Below are positions 9,255 to 20,500 of a stretch of 64,000 nucleotides of DNA, piece after piece; the stretch's first letter is position 1; each line of letters starts with the position of its first letter. Under the pieces are notes generated by a model. That model had not been told where the DNA came from and searched no databases. It was given only the letters and a program-made list of their open reading frames with translations. The stretch comes from Volvox africanus (lineage: Eukaryota; Chlorophyta; Chlorophyceae; Chlamydomonadales; Volvocaceae), in the NCBI GenBank assembly GCA_030268105.1, contig BSDZ01000030.1, forward strand, positions 486,916 through 550,915, written 5' to 3'. The position numbers and the translations under genes were made by a program.

Positions 9255-9960
9255 TCTAGGACGATTGTCGACCATGGGCGACGTCGCCCACTAGACATTA
9301 TCGCTGAAGAATTTGTCCACGCTGTATTACATACTGTTGCTTCCAAATTGTGATTGCTTTTATACCGTTGTCTGTGTGTAGGATAGGGGGGTACATCACC
9401 CGTGGCCACTAACCTCGCAGTCCCTACCTTCCCCGGTGATTCGGGGCACCCTCATCCAGTCTCCCATGCCGACTTCTCCGAAATCAGTGGTTTTCCCAGG
9501 TTCAGCACCCACCACCAGCATCCAGCGGAATCTGCCTAAAAATCTAAGGCGTCAAGTCCGCTACTGGTCAGCCCGCAGGTCACTTTAATTGGGGTCGTCA
9601 CCGTCCATCGGCCATGGGGGCACCCTGCCTTTATCATCAGGGTCTTTGGCCCGCTCTCAGTCGGGGTAGAACCTGGAACTCCATGGGCATATTAGTCGTG
9701 CCTTAACAGTCGTGCCTGAACACATGTCTGAATACACGTAACGTCCTTTGTGGTTTACTGCAATTGTGGCGTGAGTCTTTGCTCTGAGTTGCAGGTGAAA
9801 CTAGTGGTCCGGCACCGCTTGCGATAGCTCCTGGTTACAACTTGCGTTCTAATCAGCTGGAGGCTTTGATCGCGCGGACTACAGGGACCAACTGAATACA
9901 TATCTGCCATATCTACTCGAAGTCTGCAAGAGTATTGTCGGTGTGCTGACCAAACTGCTT
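9255..9960 (+). pseudogene. gypsy2b ORF0 remnant, interrupted
   Basis: Exon-1-like codons at about 9258-9350 read RRRPLDIIAEEF...AVLHTVAS, matching gypsy1 ORF0 exon 1 (GPLDTFAEDL...AVLDAAAS). The initiator ATG has become AGG and the splice donor is lost. The exon-2-like part starts after TTGCAG near 9802 and reads SGPAPLAIA...LEALIARTT, then, after a one-base shift, LNTYLPYLLEVCKSIVGVLT, matching gypsy1 LGKYLLSLLNLLKSTVGRLT. A 380-bp foreign insert (9366-9745) lies between the two exons. Conservation across two families supports a real ancestral protein; this copy is dead. Confidence 0.6.
9366..9745. mobile_element. 380-bp insertion of unknown type in the gypsy2b leader
   Basis: The sister copy on the minus strand near 25650 reads straight from TTATAC to CTTTGTGG. 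Here 380 bp lie between those words. The insert is richer in GC, begins CGTTGTCTG and ends ACGTAACGTC. Its last 20 bases recur at 51797-51816 in another gypsy2b copy, so it was carried by at least one transposing lineage. There is no open frame, no clear terminal inverted repeat and no clean target duplication. I do not recognise it. Confidence 0.6.
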
Positions 9961-10060
9961 GTATTCTTGTGCTAGATTCGTGTGAATCGCTTGCACACTT
10001 GCTTTAGAATTATGTGCATCGTTTATTGTCACGCAATTTGAATATATTGGTCAGTGTTCC

Positions 10061-11010
10061 ATGATGGCGGCACGTGACGACCCGTCGTTTGTAGGCTTGG
10101 CATGTCAACCTGAGCTGGGTACCGTTCCTAGAATGTTTGATAGGGATCCTGAGACTATTGACACAATTACTGCTCAAGATGCTCTTGTGTTTCAGGCCCC
10201 TATCCATCTTACTACGCCACACTTGGCAGCCCTGACGGTTACAGATGGAAATTGCCGTCAACGGGGTTTGCTATCGCCTCAAATGCAAGACCGCGCCAAC
10301 GGTAATGAGGTGAAGAGGTTTACTATCACAGCACCGAAATTGTTTATCTTGCATGATATGAATGTTGGACGTGACATTGTGAGTGCAACTCGTTTCTATC
10401 TACGTGATATTTGGAAGTACCTGCAGTTGGTCCGTGGCGGTGAACATGATGAGGTGAGGTGTCTCTTTGTTGGGAATACCCTCGGGGGTATAGCAAAGAC
10501 ATGGTATGATCAAGGGATCACTGCATGGGAAAACTTCACGTTTGATGAGTTGACTGTCACCCTACTTGCACGCTTTACCCCAGAAGCTCAGTCACGTGAT
10601 ATTGAGGCACACTGTATGTTAGCCTTTGGCTCATTTTTCATGTTTCCGAATGAAACTGTAACTGCCTACTAATCACATTTGGAGGCTCTTGTGATGCCAA
10701 TTGTCCTAAGAGCTGAGATGCGTATTCCAGCTAGACAGAATGCTTTGAGATTTGTGCCTCATGTGACTGCCATGCAAGCGCAGGACTCCTGACTGACAAA
10801 AGGGGAGTGTACACAATCGAAGCTTGTGCGTCGGAAGGAGATCACTCTCTGTTGGAGATGTGCGGTGGGTTATCTCATGATGGATTGCCATTGTTGCTGC
10901 CTTTGGCCCCACGGTCAAAGTAGGAGGATGCCTGGATTGATTCGGAGTGGACTCCATCCGGGACAGCTGAACAAATGCATGGTCGGTGGTCATTCGTATG
11001 TCCAACTGTG
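10061..11010 (+). pseudogene. gag: gypsy2b gag, prematurely stopped and internally deleted
   Basis: From the ATG (MMAARDDPS) about 203 codons align with gypsy1 Gag (FVGNTLGGIAKTWYDQ, FDELTVTLLARF), ending at TAA 10670-10672 where gypsy1 encodes Gln. After that only scraps remain. Much of the distal Gag is deleted, and the zinc knuckle survives as the degenerate CWRCAVGYLMMDC around 10852-10890. The minus copy at 24386-25336 has the same stop, the same deletion and the same degenerate knuckle, so these defects predate the transposition of these copies. Particle formation by this protein is unlikely. Confidence 0.85.
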
Positions 11011-11688
11011 AAGCATCGTTGCTTTTAGTCCTTGAGAACGTATCGTTTGTTCATCCCCTCGTCTCAAAGTGAGCCGTTCGAACAGCTGGTCAGGTACAGG
11101 AGATGTAGACATCAATGTCCGGACACTCCTGCATGTTTGTGGCTACCATTTCACAGCCAGCGTAGGGCTACCGCTTTGTTAAACAGTATGCAACGTGTCC
11201 TCTGATTCAAGTCAGGCACTGTATTGATTGATGATGTGAACATGGTGGGATCCGCAGTTCTGTTGCCAGAATTGTCCTATGCCTTTGATGTCTGGTATGA
11301 AGCCCCTGTAGCGGTTCTTGTTAATTTTGAGCCCGCCCTGGAATCACTTTTGTTATCTGTGGAGTCGACTCTGAAAGATTATTGTGTTTCCGTTATTGAA
11401 GTCAGCCTCGCTGGTCGAATGATGAAGGCACTTGAGGATACTAGTGCCAGTGACTACTTCATCTCAGCAAAGGAGGTGAATGTGTTGGGGTCGACCCCAC
11501 AGTCGTCTGATTGTGACAGGTTACCCTCGTTGATGAGGGTAAGCATCCCATCGTGGGCAGGATCACCCTTAGTCGTCGAAGGACCCTCTGTGTGTTAGGG
11601 CCCAATGAGTGCAACAAGGTCTCTCGGAGACAGCACTACATGGACATTGGGTGCCACGACATAACGACAGTACCGCGCGCGCATCGAT
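11011..11688 (+). pseudogene. gypsy2b pre-protease and protease remnant (DTG changed to DTS)
   Basis: Traces of the pre-protease domain (FIPSSSQ, YRRCRHQCP) are broken by stops between 11011 and 11220. A protease-like frame then runs 11224-11598 (YAFDVWYEAP, then KALEDTSASDYFISA). The catalytic motif has DTS instead of DTG; the invariant Gly of aspartic proteases is lost, so the enzyme should be inactive. The indel-ridden gypsy2 at about 52750 keeps VDTGAS. The distal part shifts frame near 11570. Confidence 0.85.
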
Positions 11689-13868
11689 ATGGAGTCCAGC
11701 ACAATTGGCCATTGTGCAAAAGGGAACCTATTGCCTAAGGTACCTTGTCTGTCGTACCAAGATGTCTTACCAGAGGAGGGCGGAACTGTTGCGGAGCCTG
11801 AGGTTAATTTTGCTTTGGCGGCGATCGTCAGCGGAAATCAAGAACCCAAGCTAATTGGACGCAAAGAAACTGATCGGATGATACGGAAAGGCGCCCATGT
11901 GTTGCTTGTGAGGCCACGGGTGCAATCGAATGCTACCACCGCGCAGTCCACCATGAAGGATCTTGAGGTCGAAGCCCTCCTGCATAAAAATGCTGATGTC
12001 TTTGGCGACATCCCAGGGCTCCCACCTATGTTACCTTCTGACCATCTGATCCCTCTTGTGCTCGAGCACAACCCGTTTCACAACCAATATACAGGTTAGG
12101 CTGCCAAAATTGAGCGGATGAAGCGGCAAGTGGGGGATCTGCTCGGAAAGGGTATGATTCGGCCCAGCACATCACCATATTCTGCGCCGATATTGTTTGT
12201 CGGTAAGAAAGATGGGACGTTGCACATGTGCATTGATTTTTGGGGCTTGAATGCGACCATGATTAAAAATCGCTACCCTTTGCCGCGTGTTGATGACCTG
12301 TTCGATAAGCTGAAAGGCTCAGCTTATTTTTCCTCGATTGACCTTCAACAACGGTATAATCAGATACGCATTGCTGCCTCTGATATTCCGAAAACCGCTT
12401 TCCGGACCCCCTTTGGTCACTTCGAGTACACGGTCTTGTCGTTTGGACTTACTAATGTTCCCGCCACATTTCAAGCAGTGATGGATCGCATGTTCAGACC
12501 GTATATCGACAGGTTCGTAGTTTGTTATTTGGATGATATTTTAATATATTCCAAGACGCGCGAGGAGCATCTGAAGCATCTCGAGCTCGTGCTTGAGGTG
12601 ATGAAGCTGGAGCAATTGTTTGCTAAACGCGCCAAGTGTTTTTGGGCGCAGCCTCAAGTGGAGTATTTGGGCCACATCGTGTCGGCCACGGGAATAAGGA
12701 TGGACCCACGGAAGGTAGCTGTGGTTCACGAGTGGCCCGCGCCGCAGAACCTCACCGAACTACGCCAGTTCTTGGGTTTGACGAACTACTTCCGTAAGTT
12801 TATCAAAATTTACTCCATTATTGCGGCCCTGCTTACGAATTTGACGAAGAAAGGAGGTTTCGCTTCCCTCGAAGCCTGGACACCCGTGTGTCAGCAGGCA
12901 TTCGAAGAGCTCAAGCAAATCGTCGCCAATGACATTACCCTCTCTTTCCCTGATCACTCGTTGCCATTCCGTGTTGAAGTTGTATCGGATGCTTCCTTGC
13001 ATGGAAGCAGCGCTGTATTGTTGCAGGAAGGACGACCGATCGCCTTCACGAGTAAGAAGTTCTCGGGTGCGGAGACCCGATAAACAACCGGAGAGCAGGA
13101 GCTGCTGGCAGCTCTACATGCTTTGAAGGAGTGGCGCTGTTACCTTGAAGGCCACCCTTTTACGCTGAAGACCGATCACAAACCGCTGACATTCATGCAG
13201 AGTGTCCCCACGCTTAATCGACGACAAGCCTGGTGGATGGAATATCTATCTCGTTTCGACTGTACGTGGGAGTATATCGCCGGCAGAATTAATATTGCTG
13301 ACACCCTCAGTCGACATCCATCATTACATGCTGCGATTCTGGCAGCTCTGGTTACTCGTTCGCGCAGTCAGGAGGTGCCGATAGCAGCGGATCTCGCGCA
13401 ATGACTCAAGATGGCGTATCAGGCTGATCCATGGTTTGCTTCACCAAGTAATGTGGAACATTTGCACAAGCACAACGATTTGTGGCTACGGAAGGATGGT
13501 TTGACCACACAAATCGCCGTACCAAACGACGACGCTTTGCGCTACGATATTCTTGCGCAGTTCCACAAGGACCCGTTAGCAGGACATCCTGGAAGTACGC
13601 GACTGGCAGAGCTTGTACGACACTCGTTCTGGTGGCCGCGCGTGGTGAAGGATGCGGAAAACTTCGTGCAAAGGTGCAGTTTATGCCAGCACAATAAAGT
13701 ACTATCCGGTAAGGGCCAGGGTTTATTACAACCTTTACCTATACCAGATGCCCCTTGGGAAAGTGTTTCAATGGACTTCATAGTCGCGCTGCCCAAAACT
13801 GAGGGGGGATATGACTCGGTGTTCGTTTTGGTCGATCGTTTGACCAAGATGGTTCACTTAGCCCCCTG
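11689..13868 (+). pseudogene. pol: gypsy2b RT, RNase H and integrase start
   Basis: A linker frame runs 11689-12099, then RT 12118-13083 with the family motifs: [35 protein letters not shown] and the catalytic YLDDIL (near 12525-12545). RNase H begins with VVSDASLHG; a TAA replaces Tyr near 13081. RNase H then continues 13123-13401 ([10 protein letters not shown]), with an in-frame TGA at 13402-13404 where sisters have CGA. The integrase zinc finger and first Asp (SMDF, about 13768) follow. At 13868 the gene is cut by the minus gypsy2b and resumes at 26620. Confidence 0.9.
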
Positions 13869-14684
13869 TGTTGTATCCTTCCTTCTTCAATCATGCACTG
13901 AATCTGCACGTCTGAGTATTAGCTACTCGTGCATGGTGCTTACGAACAGCAAGACACTGCAGTGCAAGCAACGTGACAGCGGAAGACTTATAAATAAGGA
14001 AAGATTCAACTTACAATGATCTTCAGTTGCAAATTAGGAGTCTGCCGTCAGACCCCGCGGACAGCGTTCATCATCCGACTGGGAATGCTATGCTGGAATA
14101 GCTCAGGCCGATAATAAATGAGTAAAACGTATATATCAGAATCAGACCGAGTTAAGTACACGAGTACTTGATCCCAATTAGTGTCAAGCCGACTTCGGTC
14201 TCTAGGCGGCCGTCCTCACACCTATCACGTCACGATACCGATGTGCAGTACAGGTCTCACTGGATTCCGATCTCAAGTGTGAATACCTTCGTAGCACTGT
14301 TCTAAATATCGTGTCATCCGTGATATTAATGGATGCAACATATGTAATATGCGAAGGTCCAAATATCGATATCCGGTTGCCGACCCAACCCAACGCGATC
14401 ATCGCATTCTCGCATACGCGTATGGTTTATGATGTAGATGAGGTAATAATATTTAAAATATTATTACGTGATATAAAATGCCAATGGATAGATCGCACAT
14501 TAATTATCAGCCTCGAGTCAAACATGTTGACCGACAGCGTGATGTCGTAGATGATAATGCAGCATGCCTGATTAGCTAGATATTCTCGAGTATATCATGC
14601 TAATATGATTGTATTATGCCTCATCATGCTCGAATGCATTGCGGCCTACTTCAGTGCCAACAGTGATCGAACCGGCGAACAACA
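13869..14684 (-). repeat. LTR2, 3' LTR of minus gypsy2b
   Basis: An 816-bp reverse LTR2 (TGTTGTATCC...GCGAACAACA). The reversed polypurine tract ATCCCCCCTCCCGT follows at 14688-14701, which identifies it as the 3' LTR. It contains the perfect AT palindrome of the family near 14440-14465. Confidence 0.9.
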
Positions 14685-14743
14685 ACTATCCCCCCTCCCG
14701 TATGCAGCGTCCTAGCTGCATCGGACAGCATCGACTTCAGAGA

Positions 14744-15776
14744 TCATTGGGTCTGCGTGGCACGTAGGCGAGCATCCTCCAATAGGGGCTTCATTTCCGG
14801 CGAGAAGTTACACATCGGCTCCCACGAATTATGCTCGCTAGAATAGCCAGTCCACATGACCAGATATTCGTGCACCTTCCGCTTTCATCGTTGTCGACCT
14901 ATATGACGAACCTGATAATCCAATATTCGCTTCACATCATACACCTTTTGCTTGCCTGCGATCCAGGTCTCGGGACCGGGGTCCATTACTGCAGGGGCAT
15001 CGGTGTCGTTTATAACGGGCGTCATGCCGCAATAAGGGCGGATGAGGGAAATATGAAATGTGGGATGGATATTCATGTCAGAGGGTAGGGATAGCTCCAC
15101 AGCTACATTCCCTACCATGTGAACAACGGGGTATGGACCAATCCAGCGAGGTAGCAATTTACGGGAACCGTCGGCGAGCGAATGCAAGTTCTTAGTGCTC
15201 AATAATACCATTTGTCCCACCGAAAATGTTACGTCTCGTTTGGATTTATTATAATAGTCCGTCGTCCGTTGTTGTGCCGCATCCAAACATGCCTTCGCGT
15301 CTGTCATGCGGGATAGGAACGACTTGGCAAAGGTTTTAGCCGCCGGGATATTTATCTCCAACTCTCACCACACAGGTAGCGCAGGATGGAATCCATAATT
15401 CAGAAAGAAAGCGCTTTGACCTGTAGAGCGCAAATTCTGCTGAATTCAGAAATGTATCCCAAACAGAGGGTGTGGGTCCTGCAAAATTCCTCAACATGTC
15501 GCTCAGCGTGCGATTTTTTGTGTTCGGTTCGCCCATCCGATTGTGGATGATATGCTGTGCTCAAATGAACTAAGTGAACCATCTTGGTCAAACGATTGAC
15601 CATTACGAACACCGAGTCGTATCCCCCCTCAGTCTTGGGCAGCACGACTACGAAGTCCATAGAAACACTTTCCCAAGGGGTATCTGGTATAGATAAAGGT
15701 TGTAATAAACCCTGACACTTACCGGATAGTGCTTTATTGCGCTGACATAAACTGCACCTTTGCACGAAGTTTTCTG
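14744..15776 (-). pseudogene. gypsy2b integrase and chromodomain, minus strand
   Basis: Reading from 15776 downward, the frame starts in the integrase zinc finger ([10 protein letters not shown]), passes [16 protein letters not shown], and loses the stretch with the second catalytic Asp by deletion ([19 protein letters not shown]). It shifts frame near 15530 and again near 15380. The C-terminal part (15361-14885) ends at a TGA (14885-14887) in place of CGA. Beyond it the chromodomain ([20 protein letters not shown]) is still readable down to the normal stop at 14744-14746. A chromodomain would bind modified histone tails and guide integration. This copy is inactive. Confidence 0.88.
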
Positions 15777-16381
15777 TGTTGTACCTCTCGTTCGCGTTTG
15801 CTCATAAGTATCTGCACGTCTGGGGACTTTCGACACCGATGCGCGAGCACTTGCAAGTACAGCAAGGCAAGCGCGAGCAAACAGAGACAGCGGAAGACTT
15901 CAAGACGAAGAGAGATATAACTTACGGTCTTACAGATCGGAATGATGCAATGGACGAAATTGCCGTCAGCGCCGGAAGCAAGCAATCATCACGCGGCGGT
16001 GATTAGCGAAGTTCAGGCTTTAGCTCGGGCTAAGTAGGATATCGTATAGCAATAGTAATGTAGAACACACAAGTGTTCTCCGGTATCGAATGTCTTGTCT
16101 AGCTTAGCCGTCCTCGCATCTGTTATACTCGCAGCATCGCAGCGCCGTACGATTCACATCAGGAGGCCGATCCTAGATGTGACAACCCTACTGCGTCTAG
16201 GCGATGTCTACGTATAACAACGTATAAGCCTTTCCGGCATTCGCATGATGCAAGGGTCCGGATAACGATATCCGGTTGCAGGGCATGCATCGCGACAAGT
16301 GCGGCGCTCTCAACGTGTGCTTTAATGAAGTAATATTATATCAGATAATATTACTTATCGTTTTGTAGCACGAGCATAATG
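15777..16381 (-). repeat. LTR1 fragment, reverse
   Basis: It begins TGTTGTACCTCTCG inside the minus integrase gene and runs about 605 bp, then stops at CGAGCATAATG, missing about 220 bp of the U3 end. Next come a few bases (TGACACA) that match the RT target of the inner gypsy1. It is probably a solo or broken LTR1 fused to that insertion by deletion. Confidence 0.85.
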
Positions 16382-16386
16382 ACACA

Positions 16387-16650
16387 TGTTGTGCTACGGT
16401 TCATTTCCCGCCGACGCGTAGGTCGACGCGATTCTACGAGGCGAAGTGCTTTTGTGATGAACGCATTACATATGAATGAATCTGCATGATATAAATGTAT
16501 TCGCATATATTTATATATGCATCTGGCATGTTGTCATTATCCATCGCGACATCGCATCATGGCAAATCCGCCTAGCATGCATGAATGACCGAATCATTGA
16601 AGTGCGCATTATGCTCGTGCTATGAAACGATAAGTATTATTATATATTAT
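16387..16650 (+). repeat. LTR1 5' fragment broken inside its AT palindrome
   Basis: The LTR matches sisters through GAAACGATAAGTA and then degrades into TTATTATATATTAT, i.e. the break is in the large AT palindrome that all LTR1 copies carry. The telomere-like tract starts at 16651. Confidence 0.85.
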
Positions 16651-16693
16651 AGGGTTTTAGGGTTTTAGGGTTTTAAAAACCCTAAAACCCTAA
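16651..16693. repeat. Head-to-head telomere-like repeat (TTTTAGGG / CCCTAAAA)
   Basis: Two full TTTTAGGG units with a leading AGGG are followed, after a shared TTTTAAAAA centre, by CCCTAAAA and CCCTAA. The orientation (G-rich strand, then C-rich strand) is that of two chromosome ends joined head to head. The unit is the telomere repeat known from Chlamydomonas-type green algae. It lies exactly at the internal deletion of a gypsy1 copy. Confidence 0.9.
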
Positions 16694-17570
16694 GTATCTC
16701 CAGGCTGTTCATGGTGGTGATAATGACGGTATCAGGTGTCTCTTCGTTGGTAACACCCTCGAAGGCTCAGCGAAGGACTGGTATTGCAATTGGACCAACG
16801 CCCGGGGCAACTATACTTTTGACGAGTTGGTCGCCGCTTTGCTCGCACGATTCGCTACTGAGGTTCAAGCACGCGATGTGGAAGCTCGTAAGGTTTTGGC
16901 AGCCGGTAGCTACCACATGCGTCGGGATGAAAATGTACCTGCGTACCAGTCACGCTTCGAAGCACTTGTGACTCCCATTGCTGACCTCACCGAATCCGAG
17001 CGTGTCTTTTGGTTTAGGCGAGGCCTAACGAAACTTTTGGCTAAATGGTGCGCCACTGACTTGGTTGGAGCGCAGATCAAGTCGTATGACGCGTTGGTCG
17101 CTTTTGCTAAGGGCGCGGAGATACGACTCCTTGCCGGCGAGGAAGAAGTCAAGTCTGCCCCTCGTGCAAATGCCGTGCAAGTGCAGGATCCGCTTGGGGA
17201 AGCTGTAGCTCTCGACCAGGACCTCGGCGCGACCCACCCAACGCCTACTGCCGCGACGCGACACAGCAACGGGCAACGCAAGGCGCGCGGGGGCGCTAGC
17301 TCGGGTGTCCGTGGTACAGGAGGAGCAGGTCCGAGCTCGGACCCAGCTAGGAACAGGAAGCGTGGTGGTGCGCCGTCGTCGGCAGCCGCACAGCGTTCCA
17401 ACCCCAACGCGAAGCGTACTCGTAAGGATGACACATTTATGCCAAAATGGAATTGCAATCGTTCCGAATTCGAGCGTCGAAAATTGGCCAACGTTTGTCT
17501 ACGGTGTGAGGAGAACCATTCCACGAAGGATTGCCCTCTAATGCCGCCGTTTGTACCTCAGCCGAAATAG
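16692..17570 (+). pseudogene. gag: gypsy1 gag, N-terminally truncated at the telomere scar
   Basis: The frame opens at the scar (codon AAG at 16692) and reads YLQAVHGGDNDG onward, matching intact gag from about residue 125. It keeps the central region, the Ala/Gly/Arg-rich tail and the zinc knuckle CLRCEENHSTKDC, and ends at the UAG 17568-17570. Trp-Tyr-Cys replaces Trp-Tyr-Arg in the GSAKDWY motif. Without its N terminus it cannot make normal Gag. Confidence 0.93.
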
Positions 17571-20500
17571 GGGCTTGCCCGGGTTCCTGTGGAGGGGACA
17601 CCACCTGGGATTTCTGAACTAACGCGTGGTCGGTGGTCATCCTTACGGCCAGCCGTTAAGGCATTGTTGCCTTGTGTACTTGGGCACATCGAGTGAGTCA
17701 TTGCGCGACGCATCACGCTTGACGGACGCACGGGACTTCTCTGCTTCGACCCGTTGTGTAATTTGTTTACACCTCGCCGTCCCCTGTCGTCTATCGATCT
17801 GTCTAGCCACGTGGTTTTGTTCATCCCCTCGTCTCTGCGTGAGATGTCGGAACAGTTGGCCATATACAGGAGGTGTAGGCGTCAATACCCAGGCACTGCC
17901 GCATGTGTTTTACTCCCTGCTTTCTGTCGGCGCAAGGCAGAGGCATCGTTAAGGGGTATGCGGCATGTCCACCGGTTCGAGCCGGGCACCGTTTTGTTTA
18001 ATGGTGTGGATCGGGAGGGTACGCTGGCTCCGTGGCCACGCCTATCCTACTCGGTTGACGTTTGGTACGAAGCTCCTGACGGGGGTGCCGTAGGTTACGG
18101 ACCCGCCTTAAGTGCACTGACGTTGTCTGCTGGGCAGTCGCTTGTAGATAACCGTGTCCCTGTGGTTCAGATCGGTTTGAATGGCCGTACTCTGAAGGCA
18201 CTTGTTGACACCGGTGCCAGTGACGACTTCATCTCTGTCGCAGAGGTGAATGCGCTGGGGTTGTCCCCAGAGTCGTCTGATTGTCCACAGGTTACCCTTG
18301 CTGACGGGGGTAAGCATCCCATCGTGGGCAGGATTACCCTTAGCCTATCGATAGGCCCTTTGCGTGTTGTGACCCGGCCGTACGTGCTGCAGGGCTTAGC
18401 AGAGACTGCACCGTACATAATGGGGTCGTCGACATTACGACAGTACCGCGCGCGCATCGACATGGAGACCGCAACCCTGCATATGTGCAAGGGTACTCTG
18501 TCGATTAAGGTACCTTTCCTGTCGTTCGAATATGTCACACCAAAGGAGGGCGAAACTGAGGCGGTGCCTATGGTTAATTTCGCTGTGACCGCAATGGCCG
18601 CGCGAATCGAACCAGAGCTAGTCGGGCGTAAGGAGGCCGTCCGTTTGTTACGGAAGGGTGCCCACGGACTGCTTTTAAGGCCGCGGGTGAGCTGTTGTGT
18701 CACCACCGCGCAGATTTCTGCGGATCCTGAGGTTGAGGCCCTACTGTCGCAGTATGAGGACGTCTTTAAAGATATCCCTGGCCTACCACCTATGCGTCCT
18801 GTTGATCACACAATCCCTCTCGTGCCTGGAGCGCAGCCTACGGCCCGGCCAATGTACAGGTTGAGTCCATTGGAGCTGGACGAGGTGAAGCGCCAGGTGA
18901 CGGATTTGCTCGCGAAGGGTATGATACGCCCCAGCACATCCCCGTATTCTGCACCGATTTTGTTTGTCGGTAAGAAGAATGGCATGTGCATTGATTACCG
19001 GGGGTTAAATGCGAATACGGTGAAAAATCGCTACCCTTTGCCACGCGTTGACGACCTGTTGGATAAGCTGAAGGGTTCGGCTTATTTTTCCTCAATTGAC
19101 TTACAACAGGGCTACAATCAGATTCGCATCGCTGCCTCTGATATCCCGAAAACCGCTTTTCGGACGCCCTTCGGTCACTTTGAGTATACGGTCCTATCGT
19201 TTGGTTTGACTAATGCCCCTGCGACGTTTCAGGCGGTTATGGACCGAATGTTTAGGCCGTTTATCGACAGGTTCGTTGTTTGCTACCTGGATGACATCTT
19301 GGTATATTCTAAGACGCGCGAGGAGCACTTGGAGCATCTTCGGCTCGTGCTCGACGTTATGAGGCGGGAGCAATTGTTTGCTAAACGCGCCAAATGCTTT
19401 TGGGCGCAGCCTCAGGTGGAATATTTGGGTCACATTGTGTCGGCCACCGGTGTGAAGATGGACCCGTGGAAGGTCGCCGTGGTTCGCGATTGGCCCGCGC
19501 CTCAGAACCTCACGGAGCTGCGTAAGTTCCTTGGCTTGACCAATTATTTCCGAAAGTTCATTGAAAAATATTCCATCATTGCGGCCCCGCTTACTAACTT
19601 AACTCGCAAAGGCGTTTTCGTTTCGCTCGAGTCGTGGACGTCGCAATGCCAGCGGGCATTCGAAGAGCTCAAACGAATCATTGCCGAAGATGTCACCCTT
19701 GCATTCCCTGATTACTCGTTGCCATTTCGTGTTGAGGTAGTGTCTGATGCCTCAATGTTTGGAAGCGGCGCTGTATTGTTACAGGAAGGGCGACCGATCG
19801 CCTTCACGAGTAAGAAGTTTTCTGGTGCGGAGATTCGCTACACCACCGGGGAACAGGAGCTTCTGGCCGTGCTGCATGCTTTAAAGGAATGGCGCTGTTA
19901 CCTCGAGGGACGCCCGTTTACTTTAAAGACTGACCACAAGCCCCTAACGTTTTTGCAAAGCGTTCCGACGTTGAACCGACGTCAAGCTAGGTGGATGGAA
20001 TATCTAGCTAGGTTCAACTGCACCTGGGAGTATATTTCTGGTAAATTGAATATTGCCGATGCTCTCAGTCGACATCTGTCGCTACACGCTGCAATTTTGG
20101 CAGCGCCCGTCGCGCGGCCGCGTAGCGAGGAGGTACCGATCGCGACGGACCTCGCGGAGCGGTTGAAGGTTGCCTACAACGCAGACGCCTGGTTTGCGGA
20201 CCCGGCTAATGTAGAAAACCTTCGCAAGCAGAATGGCCTTTGGCTACGGACGGAGGGTGCAGCTACGCAAATCGTCGTTCCGAACGACGACGCGCTATGC
20301 TACGACATCCTTGCGCGGTTCCACGAGGACCCGTTAGCAGGACACCCTGGTAGCAAGCGATTGATCGACTTGGTGCAACGTTCCTTTTGGTGGCCTCGTT
20401 TGGCTAAGGATGCGGCGAACTTCGTACAGACATGCAGTCTGTGCCAGCGCAATAAGGCTTTGTCCGGTAAGGGCCATGGGTTATTGCAACCGTTGCCTGT

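Noticed and set aside
16651..16693. A true chromosome end or an ancestral chromosome fusion
   Set aside because: Only four to five units, embedded within one element whose two outer ends share the ACACA duplication, so repair filler is more likely than fusion of two chromosomes.
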